Of a DNA stretch of 64,000 nucleotides, positions 52,101 through 55,689 are shown in pieces. The DNA comes from Acanthosepion pharaonis (lineage: Eukaryota > Mollusca > Cephalopoda > Sepiida > Sepiidae): assembly GCA_903632075.3 (NCBI GenBank), contig CAHIKZ030004736.1, positions 558,001 through 622,000 on the forward strand. Direction: 5' to 3'. Numbering within the stretch: position 1 is the stretch's first letter; every line of letters starts with the position of its first letter. Made by a program: the position numbers and the translations under genes. A model generated the notes under the pieces. The model made no database searches, was not told where the DNA came from, and saw nothing but the letters and a program-made list of their open reading frames with translations.

Positions 52101-52748
52101 AGTTCACGCAGCGGATTGGTTGTTACAAACATCCAATCGGATGTGCAGAATATGTGGTCTTTCTACGTCTAATTCTTTAAAAAGGCCAGAGTAGCTGTTA
52201 GCGTTTTATTGTGAGGGGGAATCAGGGGTTGATCTCCCCTGATTGGGCCGATTTGGTGATGGGGAGTATGATGTTGAAAGACCCGAAACTCCCTGATGAA
52301 CCAAATCAAAACATCACTGACGACCCCTCGGGCGCCTATTTAAAAGCGTATTTTTTAATTAATGATCAAAAGCAGGACTCCCCCACAACCCATTTCTTTT
52401 TACAGCGACCCCGAACTGTCACTCTACATGGTTAAAGAAATTCGGCTCCATCTCTGATCGCACATCTGTAAAATCAACTATTGATGATTTTCACTTAGGA
52501 AGACCAGACGCATAAAAATATCCAACTTTAGAAAATTGCTTACAAAATGTTTTCTTTGTCATGTCTCCTATATAGACTTTACTCCTGCTTTGTGAATTTT
52601 TGTATATATTTGCGAGCTTCTCTGGTCGTGTCAAATTGTAAAGAAGTTCTGATTACCTTAACCATAATTCCAGTTCACTATGTGTCGCTTTAATACTCAT
52701 GTTGAAAATCTCCTTCAACCTTTATTTCCAGAACAAGTCTGCCGTTAA
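3417..52748 (+). CDS. TEX47: TEX47-like gene with BLUF-like domain, six exons, 5' end outside window
   Basis: Six plus-strand exons join in one frame: 3417-3517, 15830-15928, 18535-18693, 21686-21749, 51374-51475, 52732-52748. Phases agree at every junction (0, 0, 0, 1, 1). The product is about 179 residues and lacks the N-terminus; an incoming phase-1 intron precedes exon 3417. The order of motifs matches the TEX47 family as I remember it: SG-L-L-Y then FIQILE (BLUF-like strand/helix), SHDIPQRLF, a VEKLI...ILKLG helix, then LNYLL, FLALHDEPFDITFDS near the C-terminus. TEX47 is a vertebrate testis-expressed protein of unknown biochemical role; BLUF domains in bacteria bind FAD and sense blue light. 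The assignment to a fold is motif-based. Introns are about 12.3, 2.6, 3.0, 29.6 and 1.3 kb. Function here is inference; a sensory or sperm role cannot be read from sequence. Confidence 0.8.
3562..3635. repeat. GA-rich purine tract
   Basis: Imperfect (GA)n/(GAAA)n of about 75 bp just inside intron 1. The open frames over it (RERERE) are simple-sequence artefacts. Confidence 0.85.
4225..4680 (+). repeat. Interspersed repeat, copy related to 59400-59710
   Basis: The blocks ATTTCCCCTAT-GCA-CGTTAAATATTT, CACTTCTATCTTC, CTGAAACCAA-AGCGT, GATCAAAACGGAATA and CCATTATTTAT occur in the same order at 59400-59710. Within this copy the GAAACCAAGTAGCGT-to-TTTAT portion is repeated a second time at about 4582. 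No coding content is visible and the class is unknown. Confidence 0.6.
5297..5432. mobile_element. Fold-back insertion with 29-bp perfect arms
   Basis: The arm at 5339-5367 is the exact reverse complement of the arm at 5393-5421, with a 25-base loop (GACAAATATGGCGACAAAGATGAGG). The 12-bp word ATCTAACCGATT lies at 5297-5308 and again at 5421-5432, as a duplicated target or imprecise excision would leave. The arm plus loop sequence recurs, diverged, at 14646-14757, 41131-41180 and 43240-43280, so it belongs to a family. Confidence 0.65.
9306..9704 (-). other. Unrecognised open frame of about 132 codons
   Basis: An uninterrupted minus-strand frame includes REFNINLRTWQIHFLIEIVKLEAL and ends FRNRRLISVPGVSV; the long stretch has no family motif that I recognise. 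It has no ATG near its start and no paired splice signals that I would trust. It may be a chance open frame in AT-rich DNA or a fragment of an old element. Confidence 0.2.
10478..10563. repeat. Compound trinucleotide array (GTT)n(CTT)n(ATT)n
   Basis: Three different trinucleotide runs follow one another without a gap: GTT to about 10500, CTT to about 10525, then ATT to 10563. A shorter ATT run lies near 10955. The sharp changes of unit suggest successive point mutations fixed by slippage. There is no coding role. Confidence 0.9.
11190..12570 (-). mobile_element. LINE with restriction-like endonuclease, C-terminal third (decayed)
   Basis: Reading from 12570 downward: EFGLDKCAK, NNLEQESYKYLRVNEG, RTELNSQNRIMAI, VVQYSLNILSWNLNDIRR, DSKTRVFL and DHLYIPSKK. 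Next come CRFRDKYQETIDHLI (a CCHC-type block), EYKNRHDRVGHYLHW, and ANRIDVIFKNRKEKTCLLIDMAYP, the PD-x-D...K-type endonuclease site with the usual Pro changed to Ile in ANRID. Then IAIKHFEKLSKYKNLEIELEK. The order is that of R2/NeSL-like LINEs with REL-endonuclease. It is truncated at the 5' end, with frameshifts near 11990 and 12350 and a stop in the zinc-finger region. Confidence 0.75.
12763..13301. repeat. (GATA)n arrays and ATGAACAGACTGA minisatellite
   Basis: Pure GATA runs at 12763-12813, 12940-12974 and 13253-13301 are linked by variants of GATATGAACAGACTGAGATA. The same roughly 20-bp word occurs, scattered, at about 3820-3970, 4105-4140, 7175-7290 and 48040-48070. This suggests one dispersed minisatellite family from which GATA runs expanded. 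Confidence 0.8.
13805..14216 (-). mobile_element. SINE with 5S-rRNA head and tRNA-like second module, copy 1
   Basis: On the minus strand, 14216-14097 is a 120-base match to a complete 5S rRNA, including ACGGCCATATCAC, CGATCACCGAAGTTAAGC, GAGCCTGGTTAGTA and a terminal GCTGTAAGCTT. Directly after it comes a tRNA-like block, GGTTGGTGTAATGGATAACGG (A box) and a GTCGGGTTCG region. An AT-rich central domain (GGGTTATTTAAAG reversed) follows to about 13805. The 5S-tRNA order is known from AmnSINE1-type elements. Both promoters are type 1/2 pol III internal promoters; activity of this copy is unknown. Confidence 0.8.
14646..14757. repeat. Diverged fold-back of the 5339-5421 family
   Basis: TTTACAATCGGATTAATGTCC...GTTATTGC on the left pairs imperfectly with GCAATAGCAACAAAG...TCTGATTGTA on the right, about 38 bp with several mismatches. 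The mariner copy starts exactly at the TA that ends the right arm. Confidence 0.5.
14758..15632 (+). mobile_element. mariner-family element, internally deleted, 875 bp, TIRs and TA target site
   Basis: The left end CAGGGTGCGATGGGTAAATT and right end AATTTATCCATCGCATCCTG are inverted repeats with few mismatches, flanked by TA at 14756-14757 and 15633-15634. Inside is a broken transposase: MPPFIFPQGLRLNTEAYIKYLEE, then after a frame change LPWVKRVVVGRP-IWQQ, then SSNSPDCNPHNYYVWG-like and ELK.RIMAAFTKLNKE blocks in shifting frames. A complete mariner is about 1.3 kb, so about a third is missing, mostly the N-terminal half. It is not autonomous. Confidence 0.88.
15830..15928 (+). CDS. TEX47: TEX47-like exon B
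   Basis: The acceptor is TTTTTTGTATGTTTCAG; the donor is CATGAT|GTATCC, weaker than the others. There are exactly 33 codons and both ends are phase 0. The peptide starts CSEKVYVAVARYL, an amphipathic helix expected after the BLUF strand, and ends KAKIISISHD, a buried strand. Joining to the next exon rebuilds SHDIPQRLF, the TEX47-type motif, which supports this otherwise weak donor. Reading past the donor reaches a stop within six codons. Confidence 0.7.
15929..18534 (+). other. Intron 2 of the TEX47-like gene
   Basis: About 2.6 kb of AT-rich sequence. The only structure noted is a local duplication at 16094-16205 (ATCAACTAAATAATTTTGCTATTATTCTAT twice) and a weak tRNA-like A box near 17116. 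Otherwise nothing is recognised. Confidence 0.6.
18535..18693 (+). CDS. TEX47: TEX47-like exon C
   Basis: The acceptor is ACTGTACCAATGTAG with a modest pyrimidine tract; the donor is AAG|GTGAGT, strong. It holds 53 codons, phase 0 at both ends. IPQRLFKVVHVSALDIQ occupies the place of the last BLUF strand. Where light-sensing BLUF proteins carry Trp/Met (F-x-V-W-S-M), this peptide has Val-His-Val. The rest (SVEKLIVDMVGQILKLG) is a helix typical of the TEX47 C-terminal half. Confidence 0.78.
18694..21685 (+). other. Intron 3 of the TEX47-like gene
   Basis: About 3.0 kb. It holds a (TA)n array at 19166-19228 with a hammerhead-like module beside it, and a two-copy tandem at 21117-21245 (ATTCTCTT...TAATTT-GCATCATGG). 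The stretch 19.3-20.9 kb shows nothing I recognise. Confidence 0.6.
19166..19305. repeat. (TA)n array with adjacent hairpin module
   Basis: (TA)n covers 19166-19228. Reading the minus strand from about 19300 gives CTTGAAAATGGCTAAAGAAGTCGTCGCTTGGGACAAT..., the Y-TGAA-GA-hairpin layout seen beside other (TA)n arrays here. It is too diverged to call a ribozyme. Confidence 0.45.
21686..21749 (+). CDS. TEX47: TEX47-like exon D
   Basis: The acceptor is TTTCACATTTCAG; the donor is CAAG|GTAAGT (near consensus). It holds 21 codons plus one base. The peptide begins PEIVKCLENLHRDHPDLLPQQ, helical and charged. It enters in phase 0 from exon C and leaves with one base that forms an Ala codon with exon E 29.6 kb downstream. 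Confidence 0.78.
26266..26325. repeat. (TA)n array
   Basis: Pure TA run of about 60 bp; translations over it (IYIYIY) are artefacts. Confidence 0.97.
26594..26970 (+). mobile_element. Probable tRNA-derived SINE
   Basis: GCGAGTAGTGTAACGGTTATTAGCGC resembles a tRNA 5' half with A box, and about 45 bp later AGTTCACATTCCAGCC stands where a B box would be, with several mismatches. A GC-richer non-tRNA body of about 290 bp follows to the CA-containing tail. One copy only in the window, so the limits are approximate. Confidence 0.5.
26996..27115. repeat. (TA)n array with minus-strand hammerhead-like module
   Basis: (TA)n at 26996-27031. On the minus strand, from about 27115 downward: AGTCCGATGATATCCTAAAGGACGAAACACG. 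CCGATGA stands for CUGAUGA with one change, a hairpin (TCC/GGA) follows, then GAAA. Helix III and helix I do not pair well, so it is probably a dead copy. Confidence 0.45.
27909..27953. repeat. (CT)n(CTAT)n compound microsatellite
   Basis: A run of CT dinucleotides passes into CTAT tetranucleotides. No other function visible. Confidence 0.95.
28200..28279. repeat. (CT)n-(CA)n-(TA)n compound array
   Basis: TCTCTC..., CACACA and then about 57 bp of AT. The frame reading IYIYI with CEREREG over it is an artefact. Confidence 0.95.
28512..28592 (+). tRNA. tRNA-like sequence, class II cloverleaf, anticodon position GTA (probable pseudogene or SINE head)
   Basis: An 81-base cloverleaf is visible. 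The acceptor TTCTTTG/CAAAGAA has 7 perfect pairs. The D arm is GCC...GGC with GCGGTAA. The anticodon stem is CGTCA/TGACG with loop GCGTATA. A 14-base variable arm (TCC/GGA) and a T arm GCAGG-TTCGAAT-CCTGT follow. A and B boxes are good. Loop positions 34-36 read GTA (Tyr), but position 33 is C instead of the near-universal T, and Tyr tRNAs of animals have a short variable arm. A 3' terminator-like T run is absent. I would call it tRNA-like rather than a working gene. Confidence 0.55.
28726..28850 (-). repeat. (TA)n plus minus-strand hammerhead-like module (PLE border?)
   Basis: (AT)n ends at 28757. The minus strand from 28850 gives TTTGTAGGTCTGATGAATTGATCG..., then a hairpin, GGAATAAATTATGACC. 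CTGATGA is intact. The position of GAAA reads GGAA, and ATA/TAT could form a short helix III. An inverted partner lies at 30204-30292. Confidence 0.6.
28888..28937. repeat. (TA)n array
   Basis: Pure TA run immediately before the second PLE coding remnant, preceded by an interrupted TA stretch at 28861-28883. Confidence 0.95.
28940..29200 (+). mobile_element. Penelope-like element remnant, end of endonuclease domain
   Basis: SLSKHYRDLVDKELTPHFKW in one frame, followed in another by ELLEKKFIIKDKNQDEL and NLRSEIISKCRHKKCF. These match the block after the GIY-YIG domain in PLEs (LSKHIW.LKD..., C..C..EK.II..., L..R.E.ISKCRH..K). The RT is absent here. The remnant lies between two inverted modules at 28758-28850 and 30204-30292, which may be its terminal repeats. 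Confidence 0.72.
29602..29664. repeat. (TA)n(GT)n array
   Basis: About 47 bp of TA followed by 16 bp of GT, then a TGTATATA-rich degenerate tail to about 29850. Confidence 0.95.
30204..30292 (+). ncRNA. Hammerhead-like module, inverted partner of 28758-28850
   Basis: GTAGGT, CTGATGA at 30219-30225, an 11-base hairpin arm pair (ATTGGATCGT/ACGATTCCAAT), GTAA, TAAATTA, TA, ACC. Helix I would be GGT/ACC and helix III ATA/TAT. The only core deviation is GTAA for GAAA, which would be expected to abolish cleavage. It agrees closely with the layout at 2518-2562 though the arms are unrelated in sequence. Confidence 0.5.
30381..30797 (+). repeat. 417-bp direct duplication, copy 1
   Basis: Begins ATTACGATAAACGTGCAATC right after a (TA)n array (30356-30381) and ends at GATGAACAAAT. 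Copy 2 lies 524 bp downstream and differs at only about three positions. The minus strand contains CCTGAAGATGTCTGTAGG...CAGACGAAAG (30573-30616), another Y-TGAAGA-hairpin-GAAA module. Confidence 0.93.
30905..31321 (+). repeat. 417-bp direct duplication, copy 2
   Basis: Near-identical to 30381-30797. It is followed at 31321 by TATACCTGAAGATGTCT, an inverted copy of the module inside the duplication. This suggests that recombination or a tandem insertion at this module made the duplication. Confidence 0.93.
31773..31899 (+). tRNA. tRNA-like sequence inside a 26-bp inverted repeat
   Basis: Arms 31773-31798 and 31874-31899 pair at 24 of 26 positions. The inner part of the arms acts as an acceptor stem (GCCTAGACCT/AGGTCTAGGC). 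The T arm CTGAG-TTCGAGT-CTCAG is canonical, and GTCGTATAGGAG upstream resembles the variable arm of the sequence at 28512. The D-arm region has been overwritten by a CA repeat. A working tRNA is unlikely; a tRNA-derived hairpin repeat is more likely. Confidence 0.5.
31900..32127. repeat. Two (TA)n arrays
   Basis: (AT)n at 31900-31946 and (TA)n at 32070-32127, separated by about 120 bp with no recognised content. Confidence 0.95.
32666..32830. repeat. (TA)n array with minus-strand hammerhead-like module
   Basis: (TA)n at 32666-32716. The minus strand from about 32832 reads TGTC, TTGAAAA, A, GGTTT-ATT-AAACC, GAAA, CGTCAGACGT, C, GACA. Helix I (TGTC/GACA), helix II (5 bp) and helix III (ACGT/ACGT with loop CAG) all pair and GAAA is intact. 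The CUGANGA box is decayed to TTGAAAA. Confidence 0.5.
33672..33821. repeat. 41-bp inverted repeat followed by (TA)n
   Basis: Arms 33672-33712 and 33730-33770 pair with about five mismatches (core CCGAAAACATGTC / GACATGTTTTCGG) around a 17-base loop. (AT)n follows to 33821. It could form a long hairpin RNA if transcribed. Confidence 0.75.
34040..34940 (+). mobile_element. Tc1-like transposase relic, copy 1
   Basis: MKEDLNDFNKCQILMARKL (N-terminal helix-turn-helix start) is followed in shifting frames by NWILNQWKKI, FQDSAPY, SWPPDSPE, then ETMSD.LTAVLRANRK at the C-terminus. This matches the order of Tc1-like transposases, including the D-containing FQ-D-SAP and WPPDSP blocks. Many frameshifts and stops are present, and no TIRs were found. 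Confidence 0.7.
34955..35370 (+). mobile_element. RTE-like LINE fragment, RT palm with YADD
   Basis: IIGGYNLNIRYADDTVLITDT, then ESEKNGLSINYKKTKCMVTS, TKIKQVLKFKSLGSVLTG, then in another frame GMAKDAFQKLGRILRD.RISL. This is the catalytic YADD region of the same LINE type as 246-565 and 46020-46715. Both ends are truncated. Confidence 0.85.
35735..36096 (-). mobile_element. SINE with 5S-rRNA head and tRNA-like second module, copy 2
   Basis: The minus strand 36096-35980 aligns end to end with 5S rRNA, though more diverged than copy 1, and ends GCCGTAAGCTT. The tRNA-like module GTGGTGTAATGGATAACGGCTCGGAG follows. Then comes the same central domain (reverse of GTTATTTAAAGCCAGAAAATATTTTTAGA and GATTTACTGATACAAGTCCTA). 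Matching order and junction to 13805-14216 show one family. Confidence 0.78.
36850..37690 (+). mobile_element. Tc1/mariner-superfamily transposase relic, copy 2
   Basis: LLIIKFRRGLFTLEIAKMID looks like the N-terminal HTH. Near the 3' end LNPIE-like PTLIRLKPVEHFEE, VYIGEQECTNKD-like and SFTHKEIQQLTKSI blocks occur in alternating frames. The blocks differ from copy 1, so it is another lineage. Heavily mutated. Confidence 0.6.
37820..38110 (+). repeat. Interspersed repeat X, copy 1
   Basis: Shares with 46855-47180 and 53045-53325 the words AACGATTGACATTGCATT(T/A)AAA, TCTAGTACTGCGCTTAAATTCA(T/A)AAAGTCTTGGTACCA, in the same order and orientation. It shares the AAAGCCACTAA block with the 46855 copy. 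No coding content seen; class unknown. Confidence 0.7.
38130..38839 (-). mobile_element. Probable 3' untranslated part of the Tx1-like LINE
   Basis: About 700 bp following the minus-strand coding relic, with A/C-rich plus strand and no open frame. Base composition matches the LINE rather than the flanks. Where the element ends is not clear. Confidence 0.4.
38840..41130 (-). mobile_element. Tx1-like non-LTR retrotransposon, RT and C-terminal region (pseudogene)
   Basis: On the minus strand from 41130: KDQALVVRAKLKRMSSD, TNEGICEAFRDYFQELF, LDKSPGLDGLPYEVYLR, RGVIKLLRKDKNGG, NFRPLTMLNTELKILAKFLA, TIQDNLHMVRLIIEQVD, ALINLDQSKAFDRVDHRFLE. Then comes a YSA-stop-ADDVSALVS palm, INRDW, EGGLGMQSIE, KFFVLEASSVCSNV, RVVIWTTRQKGFYG, LKVKIRTERRRL. 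These are the blocks of Tx1-type LINE ORF2. The endonuclease is missing at the 5' side. There are several frameshifts (near 40500, 40300, 39850, 39550). The Tyr codon of YADD is replaced by TAA (plus-strand 40125-40127). Its GC content is well above the surroundings. Confidence 0.88.
41131..41470 (-). repeat. tRNA-headed repeat ending in fold-back arm
   Basis: Minus strand from 41435: TGGCACAGTGGATAAAGGCG (A-box-like), GAGTTCAATACCC (B-box-like), then an unrelated body. CCTGAAGAAGGCC...GGCCGAAACG follows at 41225-41185, then GGCGACAAAGATGAGGACAATAGTCC, which is the loop and arm of the 5339 fold-back. A diverged copy lies at 43240-43530. Confidence 0.55.
41521..41581. repeat. (TA)n array
   Basis: Pure TA run of about 60 bp. 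Confidence 0.97.
42486..42602. repeat. Minisatellite, unit about 16-20 bp (TTAGTACATAAGTTTA)
   Basis: About seven imperfect tandem copies of TTAGTACATAAGTTTA. No other structure. Confidence 0.85.
43240..43560. repeat. Diverged copy of the 41131-41470 repeat
   Basis: TTTACATTCAGACTAATATCC...ACAACGTTTCAGTCGTTATGTCCTCTGGC has the order of 41135-41225. A tRNA-like tail (AAGTTCAGTCCC B-box-like near 43531) follows, suggesting a composite element. The frame over it is not coding. Confidence 0.45.
43785..43853. repeat. Two-copy tandem, about 34 bp unit
   Basis: GATGCAAATAATGACATCTCCTC...CCCAGAA occurs twice in direct succession. Confidence 0.8.
44300..44470. repeat. CA-rich degenerate tandem region
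   Basis: ACACA/CACATGCA-rich stretch of about 170 bp; overlapping open frames in three frames and on both strands show it is low-complexity, not coding. Confidence 0.75.
44832..44857. repeat. (GAT)n run
   Basis: About nine GAT/ATG triplets. Confidence 0.9.
45540..45735 (+). mobile_element. RTE-like LINE fragment, RT fingers/palm
   Basis: GYEKAFDKIQHE, LFELRRKLDLF and a VFSSDLFNIY-like end in shifted frames. It is the part of RT that precedes the block at 46020, so it is probably the same insertion interrupted by 45800-45995. Confidence 0.6.
45800..45995 (+). mobile_element. Second LINE type, RT C-terminal fragment
   Basis: LEKLMGLKLTPDFKWNSYIQ, AGKIVGFLYRS, YMSQIRPR.E.CCHIWWG. This is the block after the RT palm in jockey/CR1-like LINEs (LG..F...L.W..HI, KSQIRP.MEYCSHIW). 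It lies between two RTE-like pieces. Confidence 0.72.
46010..46720 (+). mobile_element. RTE-like LINE, palm remainder and 3' end, split by (TA)n
   Basis: ESEKKGLKINRQNV..., SKRNRSRCKLLTEDVKI, then (TA)n at 46128-46163. Then ILNYYVISVLLYGSEYW, EMWFYRRIVRISWPAYVTN, EILRKMESQRTLILR, and in another frame LTGHSEGKWDSGNQRLTNLT, SLYKWLVEQRVG and DRKLWRAMIFHVLK. The stop is near 46714. The TA array sits inside what was coding sequence, so it expanded or was inserted after the element died. Confidence 0.85.
46855..47180 (+). repeat. Interspersed repeat X, copy 2
   Basis: Same order of conserved words as 37820-38110 and 53045-53325 (GTAGATAGCGATTGACATTGC, GTTAGCATAGAA, TCTAGTACTGCGGTTAAATTC). It begins about 140 bp after the end of the RTE-like fragment. 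Confidence 0.7.
48040..48135. repeat. AGATAGATATGAACAGATTGA word and TAGCTAGATAGC repeats
   Basis: Short GATA-related minisatellite linked to the family at 12763-13301, followed by imperfect palindromic TAGCTAGATAGCTAG repeats. Confidence 0.6.
48235..48475 (+). mobile_element. tRNA-derived SINE, two consecutive copies
   Basis: Copy 1 (48249-48375): GATGTAATGGTTAGCAAGC (A box), GAGTTTGATCCTC (B box), then CTTGTGTCACATCTAAGTTACACTTAAAAATCG tail. Copy 2 (48382-48465): GTGGTGTAATGATTAGCGAGC and GAGTTCGATACTC. The CTTGTCT(C/T)GCTAGA and AATTAC words are shared with 49940-50080 and, reversed, 60975-61090. Confidence 0.7.
48606..48648. repeat. (ATCT)n microsatellite
   Basis: Pure tetranucleotide run of about 40 bp. 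Confidence 0.95.
49940..50080 (+). mobile_element. tRNA-derived SINE, copy 3
   Basis: AAATTACGATTGAGTAGTGAGTTCAATCCTCACTGGATC (B-box arm), then CTTGCGCCACATCTAAGCTTCGCTTGAAAAATCGCTATATA, the same tail as 48340-48370. The A box is degenerate. Confidence 0.65.
50085..51365 (+). repeat. T-rich degenerate tandem repeat directly upstream of exon E
   Basis: About 1.28 kb dominated by TTTATTTATTTTYATCTTTTTGGGYT-like units of about 35-45 bp, each ending in a short G/C-containing word before the next T-run. The plus strand is strongly T-biased over the whole length. It ends about 10 bp before the acceptor at 51373, so its last unit acts as the polypyrimidine tract. Confidence 0.75.
51374..51475 (+). 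CDS. TEX47: TEX47-like exon E
   Basis: The acceptor is TTACTTATTTTATTCACAG, preceded by a very long T-rich tract; the donor is TTCAG|GTAAAT. After completing the split Ala codon it encodes 33 residues including LNYLLKEDDG and EFLALHDEPFDITFDS. The FD-I-x-F/L-DS ending matches the TEX47 C-terminal pattern as I recall it. One base (G) is left for the next exon. Confidence 0.8.
51476..52731 (+). other. Intron 5 of the TEX47-like gene (if exon F is right)
   Basis: About 1.26 kb. The stretch 52065-52440 is GC-richer with a TATTTAAAAG word and a short open frame (PDEPNQNITDDPSGAYLKA); I cannot assign it, and an old LTR-like piece is possible. Nothing else recognised. Confidence 0.45.
52732..52748 (+). 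CDS. TEX47: TEX47-like terminal exon F (tentative)
   Basis: The acceptor TTCAACCTTTATTTCCAG is strong. The first two bases complete a Glu codon with exon E, giving ...FDSEQVCR followed by TAA at 52746-52748. A short tail after DSE is plausible for TEX47, but a five-residue terminal exon is easily matched by chance, and a later exon could be the real one. The AATAAA at about 53066 could serve as a polyadenylation signal, but it lies inside a repeat. Confidence 0.4.
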
Positions 52749-53044
52749 ATAAGAAGTTGTAGATGATATCACAATCACGTGACATCCGTGATGGCCTCAT
52801 CTTTAAAGCAGTACACTTCAATTATTCAATTAACTGATGATTATTTGCAAAACAAACAAACTGTATTCTTTCCTCTAAGATTGAGTCCTATTCCAAACAT
52901 CAAAACTGTGTGTGAGTTTAAAAAATATTAAGTGATTCTCATAGCTAATGGTAATGACAAGATTGTCCGCTTCCATCCAGGTAACATTAGGCATTCCTTG
53001 GCCGAACATTTATAGTTACTGTAGGTTGAAATTTATTAAATTTT

Positions 53045-53325
53045 TCTTAAAACTGTTTTTCAGGAAAATAAACATTAATCATGGGCAGAAAGAGAAGAAG
53101 GTAATCAGGTGGACAGTAGATAGCGATTGACATTGCATTGAAACTTTTGCAGATTAAAGTTTACTGGAAACCATCGAGCCGGAAGGGAGTTCAACTGTTA
53201 GCATAGAAGTCATGACTACTAGCCATTTCAACTGTAAATTTGATGCGATCTCAACGCTAGTCTAGTACTGCGCTTAAATTCAAAAAGTCTTGGTACCATA
53301 ACGAAGAGCACATTCGAACAATAAT
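53045..53325 (+). repeat. Interspersed repeat X, copy 3
   Basis: ACAGTAGATAGCGATTGACATTGCATT, AACTGTTAGCATAGAAG and TCTAGTACTGCGCTTAAATTCA match the other two copies in order and strand. Confidence 0.7.
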
Positions 53326-53394
53326 CATGAAAGACATAGAGCGGTAATCTACTGGGTCTGATGAAACATGGTCTTCTTTAAGACTTAAAGAATT

Positions 53395-54015
53395 CTTTCG
53401 CTTGAAGAAATTTTTAATTCTTAATCTGAGAAAACGGTTTGATTCAAAAACGTGTGTCCACCTAGTAGAATTAATTCCATGGGAGGAGAACAGGGAGGAG
53501 GCGCACGAGCGAATGAAAAACCACTACGAATCGCTGCGTTCCAAGTGCGTGGAAAAAGGATGGACGTGTCATGTGCTGTTGAGGTTGGATGTCGTTGATT
53601 CCTTGGGTGGTCAATCGTTTCATGCCTTTTGAAAGTAGGCATCACTGGCCGGAGCCTAAAGCGTTCTTTATATCGTTTCCAGACTCAAAAGGTATCGAGA
53701 TTAAAACCATGATCGCAACACAGTGCTACTTCCGACGGGAAACACATCTGTTTACCTTCCATTCTACGTCAATGGTCGCTAAGTACGTGTTGTGTATTGG
53801 TTAACGATCAAAAGCAAACGTTTTTAACACAACGTTGAAATTCTGACGTGCAGTTGTAAAAAAAGAAATTGTAAGACTGGCACATCTACGCAAAAAAACA
53901 ATACCCTGTCCGGTGGCAAAAGCTGCTGGTCATGCCAGGAGTGGCAGTATGGCTTTAGCCACCAAAACTTTGTTGCATCCCCTGGTTGGGACCTGACGGG
54001 GGCAGGGCATTGCAT
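53395..54015 (+). mobile_element. LINE/RT-element tail, C-terminal domain and 3' region (degenerate)
   Basis: HLVELIPWEENREEAHERMKN, CVEKGWTCHVLL, then VEVGCR-stop-FLGWSIVS, LLKVGITGRSLKR. This matches the common post-RT domain (LLELTVPWE...EA..RK..KY..L, GW.......EVG.RGF, G..G...K). An in-frame TGA replaces the Gly after GCR. The block 53870-54015 (GCATCCCCTGGTTGGGACCTG) looks like its GC-rich 3' UTR. Confidence 0.7.
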
Positions 54016-54019
54016 GTGC

Positions 54020-55680
54020 TTTCACACGTTGTACGTAGAAAAAATAGATGACAGTTTAGATATTTCCGTACGAGTTGGACACCATACATGACATCCATAT
54101 GAGAACCTAAACCTGATGACAGTATTTAAAAACATAACTCAAGTTCACAGGCTAATATTTTGGTATGTTCACCTCTTGCAGTTTTAGACGAAAATCTCTC
54201 TAGCGCAACCAATTATATGATCAATTTCTTTTTCTACTATACTAAATATGTCGTAACTGCTTCATACACAGACGTATTTGAAATCTTTAGAGTTTATTAA
54301 TTGGACATTGTGAATTTTTATCATGGAATCAGGACATATACGATACCTGCTTTAATTCCAATTGTAGATCATAGTTTATATTTTGGAGTGGTTTATCTTA
54401 ACTCCTAGTTAAGAATGTTGATTTCTTGTTTACGGTAATTTTTATACCAAATATGAATCATCAATATAACCTCTCTCATTGCCATTACAATAGACTTTAA
54501 AGGAAAACTAAAGCGCTGTTTCCTATTAGTATTATTTGTTTAGAATGTAGTAAGATATATTGAAATTTTCTACGCCCATTTCTATATATCTGTGTTTATT
54601 CATAGCATAGCATAGAATCTTGGAATAGATTAAACAGCTTTCCTCCGTGTCGCATTCCTGTTGGTGTTTGAGGTGGCTCAGTTTTGGCGTTCTCCATCAG
54701 ACATATAAGACTTTCTGGGTCGATATAATTCCTCTATCAGTTCAAGATATTCATTGGATCCAGAACTTGAAAGACAGTTTGTGGTGGAAGAGAAAAGGGA
54801 AATTTCTACTGCTGTGAGGTCAAATTAGCATGTGTACAACTTTCTATTTGATAAAAGTGCGATCTCATCCATTTGTTTGATGACATTTATGCCATCATAG
54901 CACCCATTATCGAAAAGGAAAAACAAATTCAGTTTTTAAAAGTTGACTTTCACAGAATGGTGAGAGTCTAGTTAGTAAAACGCTTTTTACCATAATGTAC
55001 GTGTGAGGGTCTTAGGGACTACCATTTTTTTTCCAAAAGTTCATTTATGCGTGATAAATCCCATTGCAGATTTCCTTATAAAAGTCTCCTGGGCAATTTT
55101 GGAACATGAAATAAGGAAAATGTCCAGAAAATCTTCTACAAAAATGTATTTTGTGTTGTCGCCTTGTTGAATATTCTACATAAAAAAGGAAAGGTAATCG
55201 AAACAAAGTTCAATTTCGGAAAAAAAGAACAGCTTAAAATCTAAATAATGGAATAAAAGCCCGTCAATTGATAATTTCCAGAATAGTATCTTGCATGACT
55301 TAACTCATTGAATAAAAGCTGTCGTTTGAAAATAGAGGAATTCGTTTACTTTTCTTATAATTCTTCGAGATCATTCATTAAAGAATATCGTATGATAATA
55401 GAATGTGTCTATTGATCTTTGTCGTGTCGCTCCTTGGTTATAAAATAAAGAAAATGTTTGAAAATAGTAGATCCATTGTCGTATCGTTGAAGATATGATT
55501 TTATTTTGTCTATATATCTCTTTGATCATTGAATGAAGGATGTTGTTATATTTACCTGTATTATATTCACCTGTTTGATATCCCTCCTAAACAATCGAAT
55601 CAAGGATATTGTTTGGACATTAAGGTATCGCATTTTTATAAATCACTGTTTCTCAGTAAATAGTGATCTCTATCTTAGTT
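54020..55680. other. Stretch with no recognised feature
   Basis: AT-rich sequence downstream of the host gene; no open frame, RNA or repeat that I can name, apart from several GATC/ATTGAA-containing near-repeats around 55300-55600 (TCATTGAATAAA-like words). Confidence 0.5.
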
Positions 55681-55689
55681 GGTTGATTT

